Both the position numbers and the translations under genes were made by a program. This document shows, piece by piece, positions 8,421 to 17,137 of a stretch of 64,000 nucleotides of DNA. Numbering within the stretch: position 1 is the first letter of the stretch; the number at the start of each line of letters is the position of its first letter. Location: positions 1-64,000 of the forward strand of contig JAOSJP010000040.1 in the NCBI GenBank assembly GCA_027494015.1, read 5' to 3'. Source of the stretch: Anaerolineae bacterium. Its GTDB lineage: Bacteria; Chloroflexota; Anaerolineae; Aggregatilineales; Aggregatilineaceae. The notes beneath the pieces were generated by a model that saw only the letters and a list, made by a program, of their open reading frames with translations, had not been told where the DNA came from and ran no database searches.

Positions 8421-10119
8421 ATGCAAACCCTGTTGCCGACCCTCCTCGATTATGACCCTGATCTGCTGGCGATCATCGCCCACCGCTGGGACGTTGACCT
8501 GGAGGCGCTGGACAAGCGACAGGCCGCCCAAACGCTCGCCGACGCCATGCTCACTGCTGAGCGCGCGGCTGCCGAATGGGGCCGGCTGAGCGACCCGGAG
8601 CGCGGCGCGCTGCAAACGCTGCTCGGCGCGCGCGAGCACAAAATGCCCGCCGTACAGTTCACGCGGCTGTTCGGCGACATCCGCGAGCTTAAGGAGCTTG
8701 GCCCCGCCGGGCGCGAGCGCGAGAAGCCGCACCTGAACCCAACTGGCATTGCCGAGACGCTCTTTTACCGGGGGCTGATCGCGGTCGCCTTTGACCAGGC
8801 GCGCACCGGCGTGCAGTATTTCGTCTTCGCCCCGCCTGACCTGGCCGACGTGCTGCCCGCCCACGAAACCGGCTTCGACCTGAGCGCCGAGCCGGACTCC
8901 GACTGGCCGCCCGACGCGGGAACCGAGCCGCAGCAGGTGATCCCGGCGACGACGACCCTGGTGGACGACCTGACGACGCTGCTGGCCTACCTGCAGGTGG
9001 CTCGCGTGCCCGCCGGCGCGGACGCGCTGCTCGTCTCTCTGGGCGAGGCGTTGGCTCCGTACTGGCTGGGCGCGCACAGTCCGGCTTCGGTCGCCTTGCT
9101 GGTGGGGCTGGCCCTCAGCATGGGCGTGGCGGCGGACGACGGGGGCCTGCTCAGACCCATCCCTGCCCAGGCGCGCCGCTGGCTGGAGGAGGCGCGCACT
9201 CGCCAGGTGCGCGCCCTGGCCGAAGCCTGGCGCAACAGCACCCTCTTCAACGAGCTGTGGCACACGCCCGGCCTGATTGCGGAGCAGACCGGCTGGCGCA
9301 ACGACCCGCTGCTGGCCCGCCAGACCGTGCTCACCTACCTGGAGGCGGCGCCACCCGGCTGGTGGCCAGTGGAAGAACTGGTCTCCCTGGTGCATGACGA
9401 GGAGCCGGACTTCCAGCGGCCCGCCGGGGATTACGATAGCTGGTACATCCGCGACGCACAGAGCGGCGAGTACCTGCGCGGCTTCGAAAGCTGGGATCGG
9501 GTGGACGGCGCGCTGCTGCGCTTCATTCTCAGCGGGCCGCTGCACTGGCTGGGCCTGGCCGACCTGGGCGACGGCGGCGCGCTGTGCCGCCTGACCCCCT
9601 ACGGGCGCGCGCTGGTCAGCGGGGCAGACTGGCCCGACCGGCCCGAAGAGCGCCCTCCGCTGGCCCTGCGACCCGACGGCACCGCCCTGGCCCCGCGCAC
9701 GCTCAGCCGCTACGAGCGCTTCCAACTGGCGCGCATCACCGAGTGGGGGCCGGCGGGCGACCCGTACCAATACCGGCTGTCGGCGGAGGGGTTGCAGCGC
9801 GCCGCCGAGCAGGGCGTCCCGCTCGACGCGATACGCGCCTTCCTGCGCCGCACCAGCGGCGACAATGTGCCGGACGCCATCTACCGGCTGCTCGACGGCT
9901 GGGAGCAGGCCGGCGGCGCGGATGTCTGGCTGGAGCGCGCGGTCGTCCTGCGCAGCAACGCGCCGGACGTGCTGCAAACTCATCGTCGAAACGCCGGAGC
10001 TGCGCCGCTTTCTCGGCGCGCAGCTTGGCCCCAACGCGGTCATCGTCCGCGCTGACCAGGCCGAGGCGCTGGTCGCTGCCCTGCAGCAGCACGGGATTCT
10101 GGTGGATTTCGATGCGTGA
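8421..10119 (+). pseudogene. Helicase-associated (Helicase_C_3-like) protein, frameshifted near 9980
   Basis: The main frame (8421-10055) resembles the helicase-associated proteins of Chloroflexota and Actinobacteria, which look like the N-terminal part of XPB-type helicases without a motor; recognition is moderate. It carries a damage-response-like N-terminus, a long alpha-helical middle and RYERFQLARITEWGPAGDPYQYRLS typical of the C-terminal winged part. After VVLRSNAPDVLQ the frame is lost, but the expected end LIVETPELRRF through VRADQAEALVAAL continues one base later and stops at 10119. Removing one A from CAAACTC restores a single 566-residue protein. It is either a broken gene or a base-call error. 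Confidence 0.75.
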
Positions 10120-10187
10120 GGCGACTTCGCCGGCGGGGGCGCTGCTCGTCGCCGGCCTGGGCGAGCGCTAGGCGCGGGAGAAGACCC

Positions 10188-10904
10188 TTGCCACGACGCG
10201 ATCACCTCTACGCGGCAACCTGGGAGCGCTTCGCCCGCCTGAGCCGGACGCAGGACAGCCTGGCCGACGGACGGCGCGGCTGGCGGCGCTGGCTGCTGGC
10301 CCCTGTTGTGGCGTTCGTGATCCCTGTTGACGACCCGGCAGCGTGCGCTGAACTTGGCAGTTGGCAGAGCGCGCTGGCTCCCTGGCTGGCCTATGCGCCA
10401 CAGCCCGCTGAGCGGCTGCACATCACGCTGCACATTGCAGGCAGACTCAGACCGGTGCCCTGGCTGTTCCTGCCCTTCTACTTGCGGCGGTCGGAGGTGG
10501 GGCGGCTGGCCGAGCGCACCCGCCCGGCCTTCGAGCGCTTCGCCCCGTTCGAGGTGGGGATTGGCCCGCTCAACGCCTTTCCCAACGCGCTTTTCGCCGA
10601 GGTGCAGGACGAAGCGGGCTGTCTGCGGGCGCTGCGAGCGGCGCTGCGCCGCGCGCTGCCGTTGCAGGCGCGCCCACCCCAGCGCTGGCCGTTCGTGCCC
10701 CATGTGACGCTCGGCTTCTGGGGGCACCAGCCGGTCGCGCCGCTGGTCGAGGCGCTGGGGCCGTTTCGCTCCGCCGCCCCGCTGCCGCTGCGGGTGACGG
10801 CGGCCCACCTGACGCTGTATCATCAGGACAACGCACTGCTGCGCCCGGACGTTTTGCGCACGGCGCGCGAAGAGATCGTCGCCGAGTTCCGTCTGGAAGC
10901 GTGA
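10188..10904 (+). CDS. 2'-5' RNA ligase / 2H phosphoesterase family protein
   Basis: A LigT-like protein of about 238 residues with both catalytic H-x-T motifs: HITLHI (His78, Thr80) and HVTLGF (His172, Thr174). Family members hydrolyse 2',3'-cyclic phosphates or ligate tRNA halves; the substrate here is unknown. TTG 10188 is preferred because GGGAGAAG precedes it; upstream codons back to 10116 are Arg-rich and look non-coding. It lies 68 bases after the frameshifted helicase-associated gene and 38 before the SGNH gene, on the same strand. Confidence 0.87.
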   Translation: MPRRDHLYAATWERFARLSRTQDSLADGRRGWRRWLLAPVVAFVIPVDDPAACAELGSWQSALAPWLAYAPQPAERLHITLHIAGRLRPVPWLFLPFYLRRSEVGRLAERTRPAFERFAPFEVGIGPLNAFPNALFAEVQDEAGCLRALRAALRRALPLQARPPQRWPFVPHVTLGFWGHQPVAPLVEALGPFRSAAPLPLRVTAAHLTLYHQDNALLRPDVLRTAREEIVAEFRLEA

Positions 10905-10942
10905 ACATCGCCCACAAGGGCGCGAACCAGGGAACCACGCAC

Positions 10943-12172
10943 ATGGCAGAATCACCCCCTTCAACCGTCCCGCGCCGGGCAAGAGCGCTCAAGACCTGGG
11001 CGGGCCGCCTGGCCGGGATCGCCTTCGGGGTGCTGCTGGCCTGGCTGCTGGCCGAGGTGCTGATCCGGCTGCTGTTCTTCTCCTTGCCGCCGCGCCTGCA
11101 ACTGGTGTTGGAGCACGTGCGCCAGACGCCCTTCAGCGACGCGCGCCTGCTGCCCGACCCGATCTGGCAGCCGGACGTGGACTATCTGATGATCGCCCGC
11201 CCGGTGCAGAACTACGAGCAGTTCGGCAGCGCCGAGGTGCGCTTCACCGTCAGCACAGAGACGCTGTGGGGATCGCGCGCTGCCTTCCGCACGCGGCAGG
11301 AATGGGTGGATCGCCATGTGGACGCGGTGGCGGTGGGGGACTCGTTCACCTTCTGTTTCACTGACGAAGAAGACTGCTGGGTGCAGCAGCTTGGCGCGCT
11401 GACCGGGCTGAACATCATCAACCTGGGCATCACCAGCACCGGGTCGCTCAGCCACGCCCGCGTGCTGGCTGATTTCGGGCTGCCCCTCAAGCCGCCGCTG
11501 GTCATCTGGCAGTGGTTCGGCAACGACGCCAACGAGGATTATGGCCTGGCCACGCTGCGCGGCGAGACGGACGTGCAGTCCGGCAACCCGCCGCCGCCCG
11601 TCCCCCGGCGTAATTGGTGGGACGAGCACTCCGCGCTCTACGTGCTGCTCAAGCTCTACCTGGGGCCGGAGAATGAGTTCGCGGCGTCGCTGCAATTCCA
11701 CGCGCCAGACTACGCGACGCAGGGCGACGTGACGCTCGCCTTCGGCCAGCCCTACCTGTGGGACGCCTTCGACATGACGCAGCCGCACAACCTGGACGGC
11801 TGGGCGCGCGGCAGGGCGGCGATCCGCGCGGCGCGCGAGTCGGTCGCAGAGTACGGTGGGCGGCTGGTGATCGTGCTCATGCCGACGAAGGAGCAGGTCT
11901 ACCGGGCGCTGAGCGAGCCGCTGCTTGGCGCGGAGAAGCTGGCCCTGCTGGATGCGCCCTACGCCATGATGCGCGACTTCTGCGCGGCGGAGGGGCTGGA
12001 CTGCTTCGACCCGCTGGCGGTCTTCCAGGCCCACGCCAACGCCGGGGAGCAGCTTTACTACACGACCGACATGCACCTCAACGCGCGCGGCAACGCGGTG
12101 CTGGCCGGGGCGCTGGCGGAGTGGCTGGGGGAGTGGGAGGGAGGCATAGCGCGCGGCAGTCAGCCTCAGTAG
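10943..12172 (+). CDS. Membrane-anchored SGNH hydrolase-like protein
   Basis: 409 residues. One N-terminal membrane anchor (WAGRLAGIAFGVLLAWLLAE) places the catalytic domain outside. The GDS motif is AVGDSFTF (Ser134), and the C-terminal block YYTTDMHLNARGN supplies Asp376 and His378, giving an SGNH/AlgJ-like triad. Such proteins acylate or deacylate polysaccharides. ATG 10943 follows GGGAACC; an upstream ATG at 10901 overlaps the LigT stop. There is no polysaccharide gene beside it, so the substrate is open. Confidence 0.85.
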   Translation: MAESPPSTVPRRARALKTWAGRLAGIAFGVLLAWLLAEVLIRLLFFSLPPRLQLVLEHVRQTPFSDARLLPDPIWQPDVDYLMIARPVQNYEQFGSAEVRFTVSTETLWGSRAAFRTRQEWVDRHVDAVAVGDSFTFCFTDEEDCWVQQLGALTGLNIINLGITSTGSLSHARVLADFGLPLKPPLVIWQWFGNDANEDYGLATLRGETDVQSGNPPPPVPRRNWWDEHSALYVLLKLYLGPENEFAASLQFHAPDYATQGDVTLAFGQPYLWDAFDMTQPHNLDGWARGRAAIRAARESVAEYGGRLVIVLMPTKEQVYRALSEPLLGAEKLALLDAPYAMMRDFCAAEGLDCFDPLAVFQAHANAGEQLYYTTDMHLNARGNAVLAGALAEWLGEWEGGIARGSQPQ

Positions 12173-12179
12173 TGCGCAG

Positions 12180-12623
12180 CTATGGAGTGGGGGCCAACAA
12201 CTTGATCTTGTCTGCGAATCGCCGCATGTCCTCAACGTTAATCGTCAGCAGTGTGTCAATGCCATTCGCCAGCATCGTTGCCACGACATTGGCATCGTGT
12301 ATCTGCTTACCGCGCGTTGGGTGCGCTCCGATTAAAGCTAGCAACTGCGCTGTCACCTCGCCCGTATCATCTGCCACGTGGAAGAGCGACTGGATCATCT
12401 CTACTTGGCTCAATACCTGCTCAGTCGTCAGCGGCAGCGCGAAGGTATTGGGGTGCGTCACTTGCACGAGATACTCGCGGATGATCTGGCGGCTGATCCA
12501 TAGCTCAACCTGATCACTCCACATCGTCTGAAGGAGTGCTTCAGACTCCGCGTGCAGGGCTATTTGGGATACCATAGCCCGCAGCAGCACATTGGTATCC
12601 ACAAACGCTTTAGCGTTCGTCAT
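12180..12623 (-). CDS. PIN-domain toxin (VapC-type ribonuclease)
   Basis: 147 residues. The PIN acidic residues are visible: FVDTNVLL (Asp9), SRQIIREYL with Glu, IHDANVVATM, and TINVEDMRRF near the end. VapC-type toxins cleave tRNA or rRNA with Mg. The start overlaps the end of the antitoxin gene by 14 bases, typical of a coupled pair. Its codon use is less GC-rich than its neighbours, which suggests acquisition. Confidence 0.88.
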   Translation of the reverse strand: MTNAKAFVDTNVLLRAMVSQIALHAESEALLQTMWSDQVELWISRQIIREYLVQVTHPNTFALPLTTEQVLSQVEMIQSLFHVADDTGEVTAQLLALIGAHPTRGKQIHDANVVATMLANGIDTLLTINVEDMRRFADKIKLLAPTP

Positions 12624-12837
12624 CGTCGTACCAGTCTTCGCGGCGTGGTGATGGCTCTTCCTTCACGACCTCGTGGATTTGCGCAGCTCGCAGCATCCGC
12701 AGCTTCTCATCCGCCGTCAATCGCTGCTGCTCAGTGCGCTCTCGCAGGCGGCGCATGAGGTCTCGCTGCTGATCCTCTGGAAGCTGCTCAACCAGTACTA
12801 CCAGGGTTTCGTAGGAGATGGGTAATTGGACAGCCAT
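12610..12837 (-). CDS. Antitoxin partner of the PIN toxin
   Basis: 75 residues from ATG 12837, behind GAGGAAACC; the longer frame from 12870 lacks a site. It is a charged protein, with ISYETLVVLVEQLPEDQQRDLMRRL near the start and an acidic tail (PRREDWYDDDER) that would lie over the toxin's active site. No MetJ/Arc or AbrB motif is certain. Identity as antitoxin rests on position, overlap and size. Confidence 0.8.
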   Translation of the reverse strand: MAVQLPISYETLVVLVEQLPEDQQRDLMRRLRERTEQQRLTADEKLRMLRAAQIHEVVKEEPSPRREDWYDDDER

Positions 12838-12868
12838 TATACGGTTTCCTCTACCAGACTCATCGTTC

Positions 12869-12930
12869 ACCCACCATTATAACATCATTCTGGTTGATCA
12901 GTGGTTCCTCAGGTTACCCACCATTATAAC
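12869..12930 (-). promoter_or_regulatory. Duplicated 15-bp box upstream of the toxin-antitoxin pair
   Basis: ACCCACCATTATAAC occurs at 12869-12883 and again at 12916-12930, 47 bases apart, between tsaD and the antitoxin start. On the minus strand each contains GTTATAATGG, a -10-like TATAAT. It could be two promoters or an operator pair for autoregulation. No good -35 box was found. Confidence 0.5.
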
Positions 12931-12939
12931 CCACGCCGA

Positions 12940-14019
12940 TCACTCCACCCCACCCCGCCCCATGCCCTCGGCGATGGTCGTCAGCGGCCACAGCGGGCGC
13001 ACGTCCATGTCCAGGTCGTCGCGGAAGCCCGCCACATAACGAAAATACCCCGCCGCCGCGATCATCGCCGCGTTGTCCACGCACAGCGCCAGCGGCGGGT
13101 AGCGCACCGGCAGCGCGCTCGCCGCGCGCATGGTCGCCCGCAGGGCGGCGTTGGCGCTCACCCCGCCGGCCATCCAGACTTCGGTCGCGCCGTGCTCGGC
13201 GGCGGCGTCCAGCGTCTTCTCGACCAGGATATCCACCACCGCCGCCTGGAAGCTGGCCGCCACGTCGGCGATGCGCACGTCTGGGCGGCGCTGGCCGGGC
13301 GTCATGCCCTCGCCTTTGGGCGGGCGCTTGCCGCTGTGCGGCTCCTGCACGGCGCGCAGCACCGCCGTCTTCAGGCCGGAGAAGCTGAAGTCGCTGCCCT
13401 CGCCGCGCAGGGCGCGCGGGAAGGCGTAGGCCGCCGGGTCGCCCCCTTCGGCGGCGCGCTGGATAGACGGCCCGCCGGGGTACGGCAGCCCCAGCAGCCG
13501 CGCCACCTTGTCGAACGCCTCGCCCGCCGCATCGTCAAGGGTCGTGCCAAGCTGCCGGTACTGCCCGTGATCGCTGATCAGGGCGATCTCGCTGTGCCCG
13601 CCGGAGACGATCAGGCAGACCACTGGGAACTGCACCGGCGACTCGCGCCCGGTCAGCCACAGCGAATAGACATGCCCCTCCAGGTGATTCACGCCCACCA
13701 GCGGCAGCCCGCGCGCCAGAGCCAGCCCCTTGGCGAAGTTGACGCCGACCAGCAGCGATCCGGCCAGCCCTGGCCCGCGCGTCACGGCGATGGCGTCAAT
13801 ATCGTCGAGCGTCACACCGGCGTCGGCCAGGCCCTGCTCGGCGACCGGCACAATCGCCTCGATGTGCGCCCGCGAGGCGACCTCCGGGAAGACGCCGCCG
13901 TACTGTGCGTGCAGGTCAATCTGCGAGGCGACGACGTTGGAGCGCATGTGCACGCCGTCTTCGACGACCGCCGCGCCCGTCTCGTCGCACGAAGTCTCAA
14001 TGCCGAGGAGGAGGGTCAT
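12940..14019 (-). CDS. tsaD: tRNA N6-adenosine threonylcarbamoyltransferase TsaD
   Basis: Transfers the threonylcarbamoyl group to A37 of ANN-decoding tRNAs (t6A). 359 residues from ATG 14019; GTG 14028 is also in frame. The signature GIETSCDETG opens the protein, metal ligands His112 and His116 lie in NHLEGHVYS, and GGVSANAALR and the terminal NAAMIAAAGY complete the ASKHA fold. Length and motifs are normal. TsaB, TsaC and TsaE are not in the window. A palindrome repeat lies upstream. Confidence 0.96.
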   Translation of the reverse strand: MTLLLGIETSCDETGAAVVEDGVHMRSNVVASQIDLHAQYGGVFPEVASRAHIEAIVPVAEQGLADAGVTLDDIDAIAVTRGPGLAGSLLVGVNFAKGLALARGLPLVGVNHLEGHVYSLWLTGRESPVQFPVVCLIVSGGHSEIALISDHGQYRQLGTTLDDAAGEAFDKVARLLGLPYPGGPSIQRAAEGGDPAAYAFPRALRGEGSDFSFSGLKTAVLRAVQEPHSGKRPPKGEGMTPGQRRPDVRIADVAASFQAAVVDILVEKTLDAAAEHGATEVWMAGGVSANAALRATMRAASALPVRYPPLALCVDNAAMIAAAGYFRYVAGFRDDLDMDVRPLWPLTTIAEGMGRGGVE

Positions 14020-14052
14020 GGGCCTCACGGGAAGGTAGAAGGTGGGTCTGAT

Positions 14053-14082
14053 GTAGGGGCGGGTTTTGAAACCCGCCCCTAC
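14053..14082. repeat. Palindrome E (GTAGGGGCGGGTTT type)
   Basis: A near-perfect 30-base palindrome whose half is GTAGGGGCGGGTTTT, located between the M24 peptidase and tsaD. Sister copies stand at 39901-39930, 47821-47850 and 56985-57014; variants at 43056-43085 and 52631-52657. Next to it (14160-14208) is an ACTGATC-type heptamer array. Confidence 0.9.
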
Positions 14083-14207
14083 AGAACATCGGTGATGTGT
14101 AGGGCAGGTGGGAATGTTCCCCTAGAGGATACGCGAAAGCAATGCTTCCATGATCGTCTACCCCACTGCCACTGATAACTGAAAACCGATCACTGATCAC
14201 TCCCCAC

Positions 14208-15437
14208 TCACGCCTCCAAACGGATGACCAGATCATACGGGCAATCGGTCAGCACCTCCAGGTCGCCCGCTTCGTTGAGGCAGACGGTGTCCTCAACGCG
14301 CACGCCGTAGCCGCGCTCCGGGTAATACAGCCCCGGCTCGATGGTGAAGACGTTGCCCGCCTGCAGCGTGTAGCGGTCGCTGAAGGTGGGGAAATGCGGC
14401 GCTTCGTGCACGTTCAGCCCAATGCCGTGTGCCAGCGAGTGGACGTAGCCGGCGGTGGTGCCTGGCGTATTCAGCACGGTCGGGTGGCCCGCCGTCTCGA
14501 ACAGCTCGCAGACCATGCGCTGCACCTGGCTGCTGGACAGCCCCGGCGCGCACATCTCCTGGGAGCGGCTGAAGGCGGTCATCACCGCGTCGTAGGCGGC
14601 CTGCGCCTCTGGTGGGGCATAGCCCAGGCACCACGTCCGCGTCATATCGTGGAAATAGCCGCCCGGCTCGCGCGGGAACAGGTCGAAGACGATGGTCGCA
14701 CCCAGGCGCAGCGGCTCGTCGTCGGCGCCCTTGCTGTGCGGCACGGCGGCATCGCGCCCCTGGGCGAAGATCATGCCTTCGGGGTCTTCGAGGCCCTGCG
14801 CGTGGAGCAGGTCGCGCACATGCCGCTTGACATCGCCAATGCGCAGCGGCGACCCGTCCGCCCCGACGGCGACGCCCTCTGCGGCGCGGTGCGTCGCCAG
14901 CCAGTCGCGGGTCGCGCGCATGACGGCGCTCGTCCGGCGGGCCACGTCGCGCAGGCGGGCCAGCTCGCCCGCGTCTTTGGTCTCATAGGCGCGGTCGAAG
15001 ATCGTCTCGCGCGCCTCTTCGGTGACGAACTCCAGCGCGTCGCCGAACGTCTGGCGGAGGATGTGCAGCGTGCGCAGGGCGATGTTGAGGTCGGTCACGC
15101 CATAGACGCCGATCTTGCCGCCAACGCCGAACTCCTCGAAGATGCGGCGGTACCAGGCAGCGGTGAGCGCGTCGCGGTCGTCTTTGTGCGCGCGCAACAG
15201 CTCGCCGTAGCCGAAATGGTCGTAGGTGTAGACTGGCAGGCCGCTCTGCGCCGCCTCGTCGCGCTCCATGCCGTTGACGACGAGCAGCGGGGCGTCGCCG
15301 CGCCGCTTGATCACCAGGCCGGAGTGCTGCACGCCATTGCTCAGGTAGGTGCGATAGGGGTCTTCGTTCTCGCCGGGGAAGATCAGCAGCGCGTCCAGAG
15401 CGCGCTCGGCCATCAGGCGATCCAGGTCAGCTTTCAT
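14208..15437 (-). CDS. M24 family metallopeptidase (Xaa-Pro aminopeptidase-like)
   Basis: 409 residues with an N-terminal creatinase-like domain (ALLIFPGENEDPYRTYLSNG) and the pita-bread catalytic domain. Metal-binding segments are visible: TIVFDLFPREPGGYFHDMTRT, HGIGLNVHE, FTIEPGLY and a final RVEDTVCL. It removes N-terminal residues before proline, or acts on a related small peptide. It is transcribed in the same direction as tsaD downstream, with 188 bases of repeat sequence between. Confidence 0.92.
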   Translation of the reverse strand: MKADLDRLMAERALDALLIFPGENEDPYRTYLSNGVQHSGLVIKRRGDAPLLVVNGMERDEAAQSGLPVYTYDHFGYGELLRAHKDDRDALTAAWYRRIFEEFGVGGKIGVYGVTDLNIALRTLHILRQTFGDALEFVTEEARETIFDRAYETKDAGELARLRDVARRTSAVMRATRDWLATHRAAEGVAVGADGSPLRIGDVKRHVRDLLHAQGLEDPEGMIFAQGRDAAVPHSKGADDEPLRLGATIVFDLFPREPGGYFHDMTRTWCLGYAPPEAQAAYDAVMTAFSRSQEMCAPGLSSSQVQRMVCELFETAGHPTVLNTPGTTAGYVHSLAHGIGLNVHEAPHFPTFSDRYTLQAGNVFTIEPGLYYPERGYGVRVEDTVCLNEAGDLEVLTDCPYDLVIRLEA

Positions 15438-15462
15438 GGGTCATGTCCTTGCGAGTGGAAAT

Positions 15463-15505
15463 CGGTTCTTGGTTGCTGGTTCTTGGTTATTGGTGGCTGC
15501 GCGCG
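15463..15505. repeat. TTGGTTA-type heptamer array, left member
   Basis: Imperfect tandem units (GGTTCTTGGTTGCTGGTTCT, then TGGTTATTGG). It is the inverted counterpart of the CCAATAA-type array at 16024-16063; together they bracket the small membrane protein gene. Confidence 0.7.
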
Positions 15506-15516
15506 GCGCGGGCGCG

Positions 15517-15936
15517 CTACGATTCCGGCTGACTGCCCTCGCGCAGGTGCAGAAACCACTCGATGACGATCAGGCTCAGCGCCAGAATCAGCGCGATGAT
15601 CGGGTTGAGCACGCGCGGAATTTGCAGCCAGGCGCAGGCTACAACGAACAGCCCCACCCAGATGCTCTGGCGCAGCACCACGCCCATCGCCGGTGGGCCA
15701 TCCTCCGCGCGCCTGAAGCGCGCGTTGAGATAGCGCACGAAGGGCAACGCCGTCCCCGTCACGGCCAGGTATAAGAACACGAAGAACATCCAGCGCGGGA
15801 AGGCGGTGGGCAGCGTGGTGGTGATCAGCATCCACAGCCCCACCCAACCCGTGACGGCCATGAGCACCGCAGTGACGACCAGCGCGGCCTGTTCGGGCAA
15901 GACATCGTGCGTGTTGGAGCGCCGGGAATTCTTCAT
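15517..15936 (-). CDS. Small multipass membrane protein of unknown function
   Basis: 139 residues from ATG 15936 (142 from ATG 15945). Four hydrophobic segments are visible: AALVVTAVLMAVTGWVGLWM, FPRWMFFVFLYLAVTGTALP, then IWVGLFVVACAWLQ and IIALILALSLIVIEWFLHL. I do not recognise the family. A well-formed promoter puts the predicted transcript start at ATG 15936, which favours a leaderless message from that codon. The gene is bracketed by inverted heptamer arrays. Confidence 0.78.
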   Translation of the reverse strand: MKNSRRSNTHDVLPEQAALVVTAVLMAVTGWVGLWMLITTTLPTAFPRWMFFVFLYLAVTGTALPFVRYLNARFRRAEDGPPAMGVVLRQSIWVGLFVVACAWLQIPRVLNPIIALILALSLIVIEWFLHLREGSQPES

Positions 15937-15943
15937 AGCGCCC

Positions 15944-15972
15944 ATTATAGCGGTACGTTCCTCTGGCACCAA
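15944..15972 (-). promoter_or_regulatory. Promoter giving a probable leaderless transcript
   Basis: On the minus strand: TTGGTG (15972-15967), a 17-base spacer, TATAAT (15949-15944), then seven bases to ATG 15936. Spacing matches sigma-70 consensus, and the expected +1 falls on the A of the ATG. ATG 15945 lies within the -10 and could not be on this message. Confidence 0.65.
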
Positions 15973-16023
15973 GCATGGAGTCTCTGGTAGTCGGTTCCTG
16001 GTAGAACCGCTTCGCGTTACGAG

Positions 16024-16063
16024 CACCCTACCAACCACCAATAACTCACAACCAGCAACCAAT
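16024..16063. repeat. CCAATAA-type heptamer array, right member
   Basis: ACCAACCACCAATAACTCAC and onward, reverse-complementary in type to the array at 15463-15505. It lies directly downstream of phaC. Confidence 0.7.
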
Positions 16064-17137
16064 TCACCCGCCGGATCGCGCGGACAGCCAGTCGCCCAGG
16101 TGCGGCCACAGCGTGGTCTGTGCGCTGGCGCCGATGACCAGGCCGATATGCCCGCTCTCCAGCACAATTACGTCCTTGTCGGCGCTGCCCACCAGGTCGT
16201 GCAGCAGCGTCACCGAGCGCCAGGGCGCGATGTGATCGTGGCGCGCGGCGATGGTCAGCGTGGGCGCGCGGATCGTCCCCAGGTCAATAGGCTGCCCGCC
16301 GACTTCCAGCCCGCCCTGCACCAGCAGATTGCGCTGGTAGAAATCCTTGATGTATTTGCGGAAGGCTTCGCCGGGGAAAGGCGTCGGGTCGTTGAGCCAG
16401 ATTTGCATGGCGGCGAAACGGCGCATGAAGCCTTCGTCTTCGCTGCGCTCCCAGTAGTTGAGCGCCTGCACCAGCTCGTTGGTCGGGCGCACCAGGTTGA
16501 AGGTCATGTTGAGCAGCGGCGCGGGGATGTTGCCCAGCGCGTCCACGTACAGGTCGGCATCCATCCATTCCGGGCGCGTCCACAGGCTGTAAATGCCGTC
16601 GTCGTGGTAATTGACCGGCCCGGCCAGGTTGACCAGGGCGGCCACGTCGTGCGGGTAGAGCACGGTATAGATTGCCGCGAACAGCCCGCCCATGCAGTAG
16701 CCGAGCAGCGAGACGGCGCTGCTCCCGCTGGTCTGGCGGACGGCGGCCACCGCGCGCCGCAGCAGCCCGGTGATGTACTCGTCGAACGGGCGGTAGCGAT
16801 CCACCGGCGTGGGCGTCCCCCAGTCGAGCATGTAGACATCCAGGCCCCGCCCCAGCAGGTAGCCCACCAGCGACCGTTCCGGGATCAGGTCCATGACGTA
16901 ATGGCGGTTGATCAGCGAGGGGACGCACAGCAGCGGGATCGGGCGCGGGGCCGGGACCTGGGGCGTGTAACGCAGCAGGCGCGCGCGTCCCTCAGTCCGC
17001 ACCACCGTCGCCGGAGTCTGGCTGACCAGGGCGCGGCCCTGGGCGAGGATGGCTTCCTGGGCGGCGGTGTAGCGTTCCCACACCGGCTGCAAGCCCAGCG
17101 ACCATAAGGCGGCGGCGCGCTCCAGCGGATCACTCAT
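16064..17137 (-). CDS. phaC: Poly(3-hydroxyalkanoate) synthase, PhaC subunit (class III-like)
   Basis: Polymerises (R)-hydroxyacyl-CoA into PHA granules. 357 residues, the short length typical of class III PhaC, which needs a PhaE partner. The lipase-box-like site GYCMGG gives nucleophile Cys148; Asp301 (ARHDHIAP) and His330 (ESGHIGLV) complete the triad. The family blocks PSLINRHYVMDL and YMLDWG are present. ATG 17137 lies behind AGGGTGG and overlaps the upstream small gene by 8 bases. Two coiled-coil genes precede it in one operon. Confidence 0.94.
   Translation of the reverse strand: MSDPLERAAALWSLGLQPVWERYTAAQEAILAQGRALVSQTPATVVRTEGRARLLRYTPQVPAPRPIPLLCVPSLINRHYVMDLIPERSLVGYLLGRGLDVYMLDWGTPTPVDRYRPFDEYITGLLRRAVAAVRQTSGSSAVSLLGYCMGGLFAAIYTVLYPHDVAALVNLAGPVNYHDDGIYSLWTRPEWMDADLYVDALGNIPAPLLNMTFNLVRPTNELVQALNYWERSEDEGFMRRFAAMQIWLNDPTPFPGEAFRKYIKDFYQRNLLVQGGLEVGGQPIDLGTIRAPTLTIAARHDHIAPWRSVTLLHDLVGSADKDVIVLESGHIGLVIGASAQTTLWPHLGDWLSARSGG

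Noticed and set aside
8382..10982. 866-codon minus-strand frame
   Set aside because: Gln/Arg/Ala-rich antisense of the helicase-associated, LigT and following genes; no family motifs, and the plus-strand proteins carry clear ones.
14208..15437. Creatinase or methionine aminopeptidase as the specific identity of the M24 protein
   Set aside because: The two-domain length and creatinase-like N-terminus exclude MetAP, but the visible motifs cannot separate Xaa-Pro peptidase from creatinase; the general call was kept.
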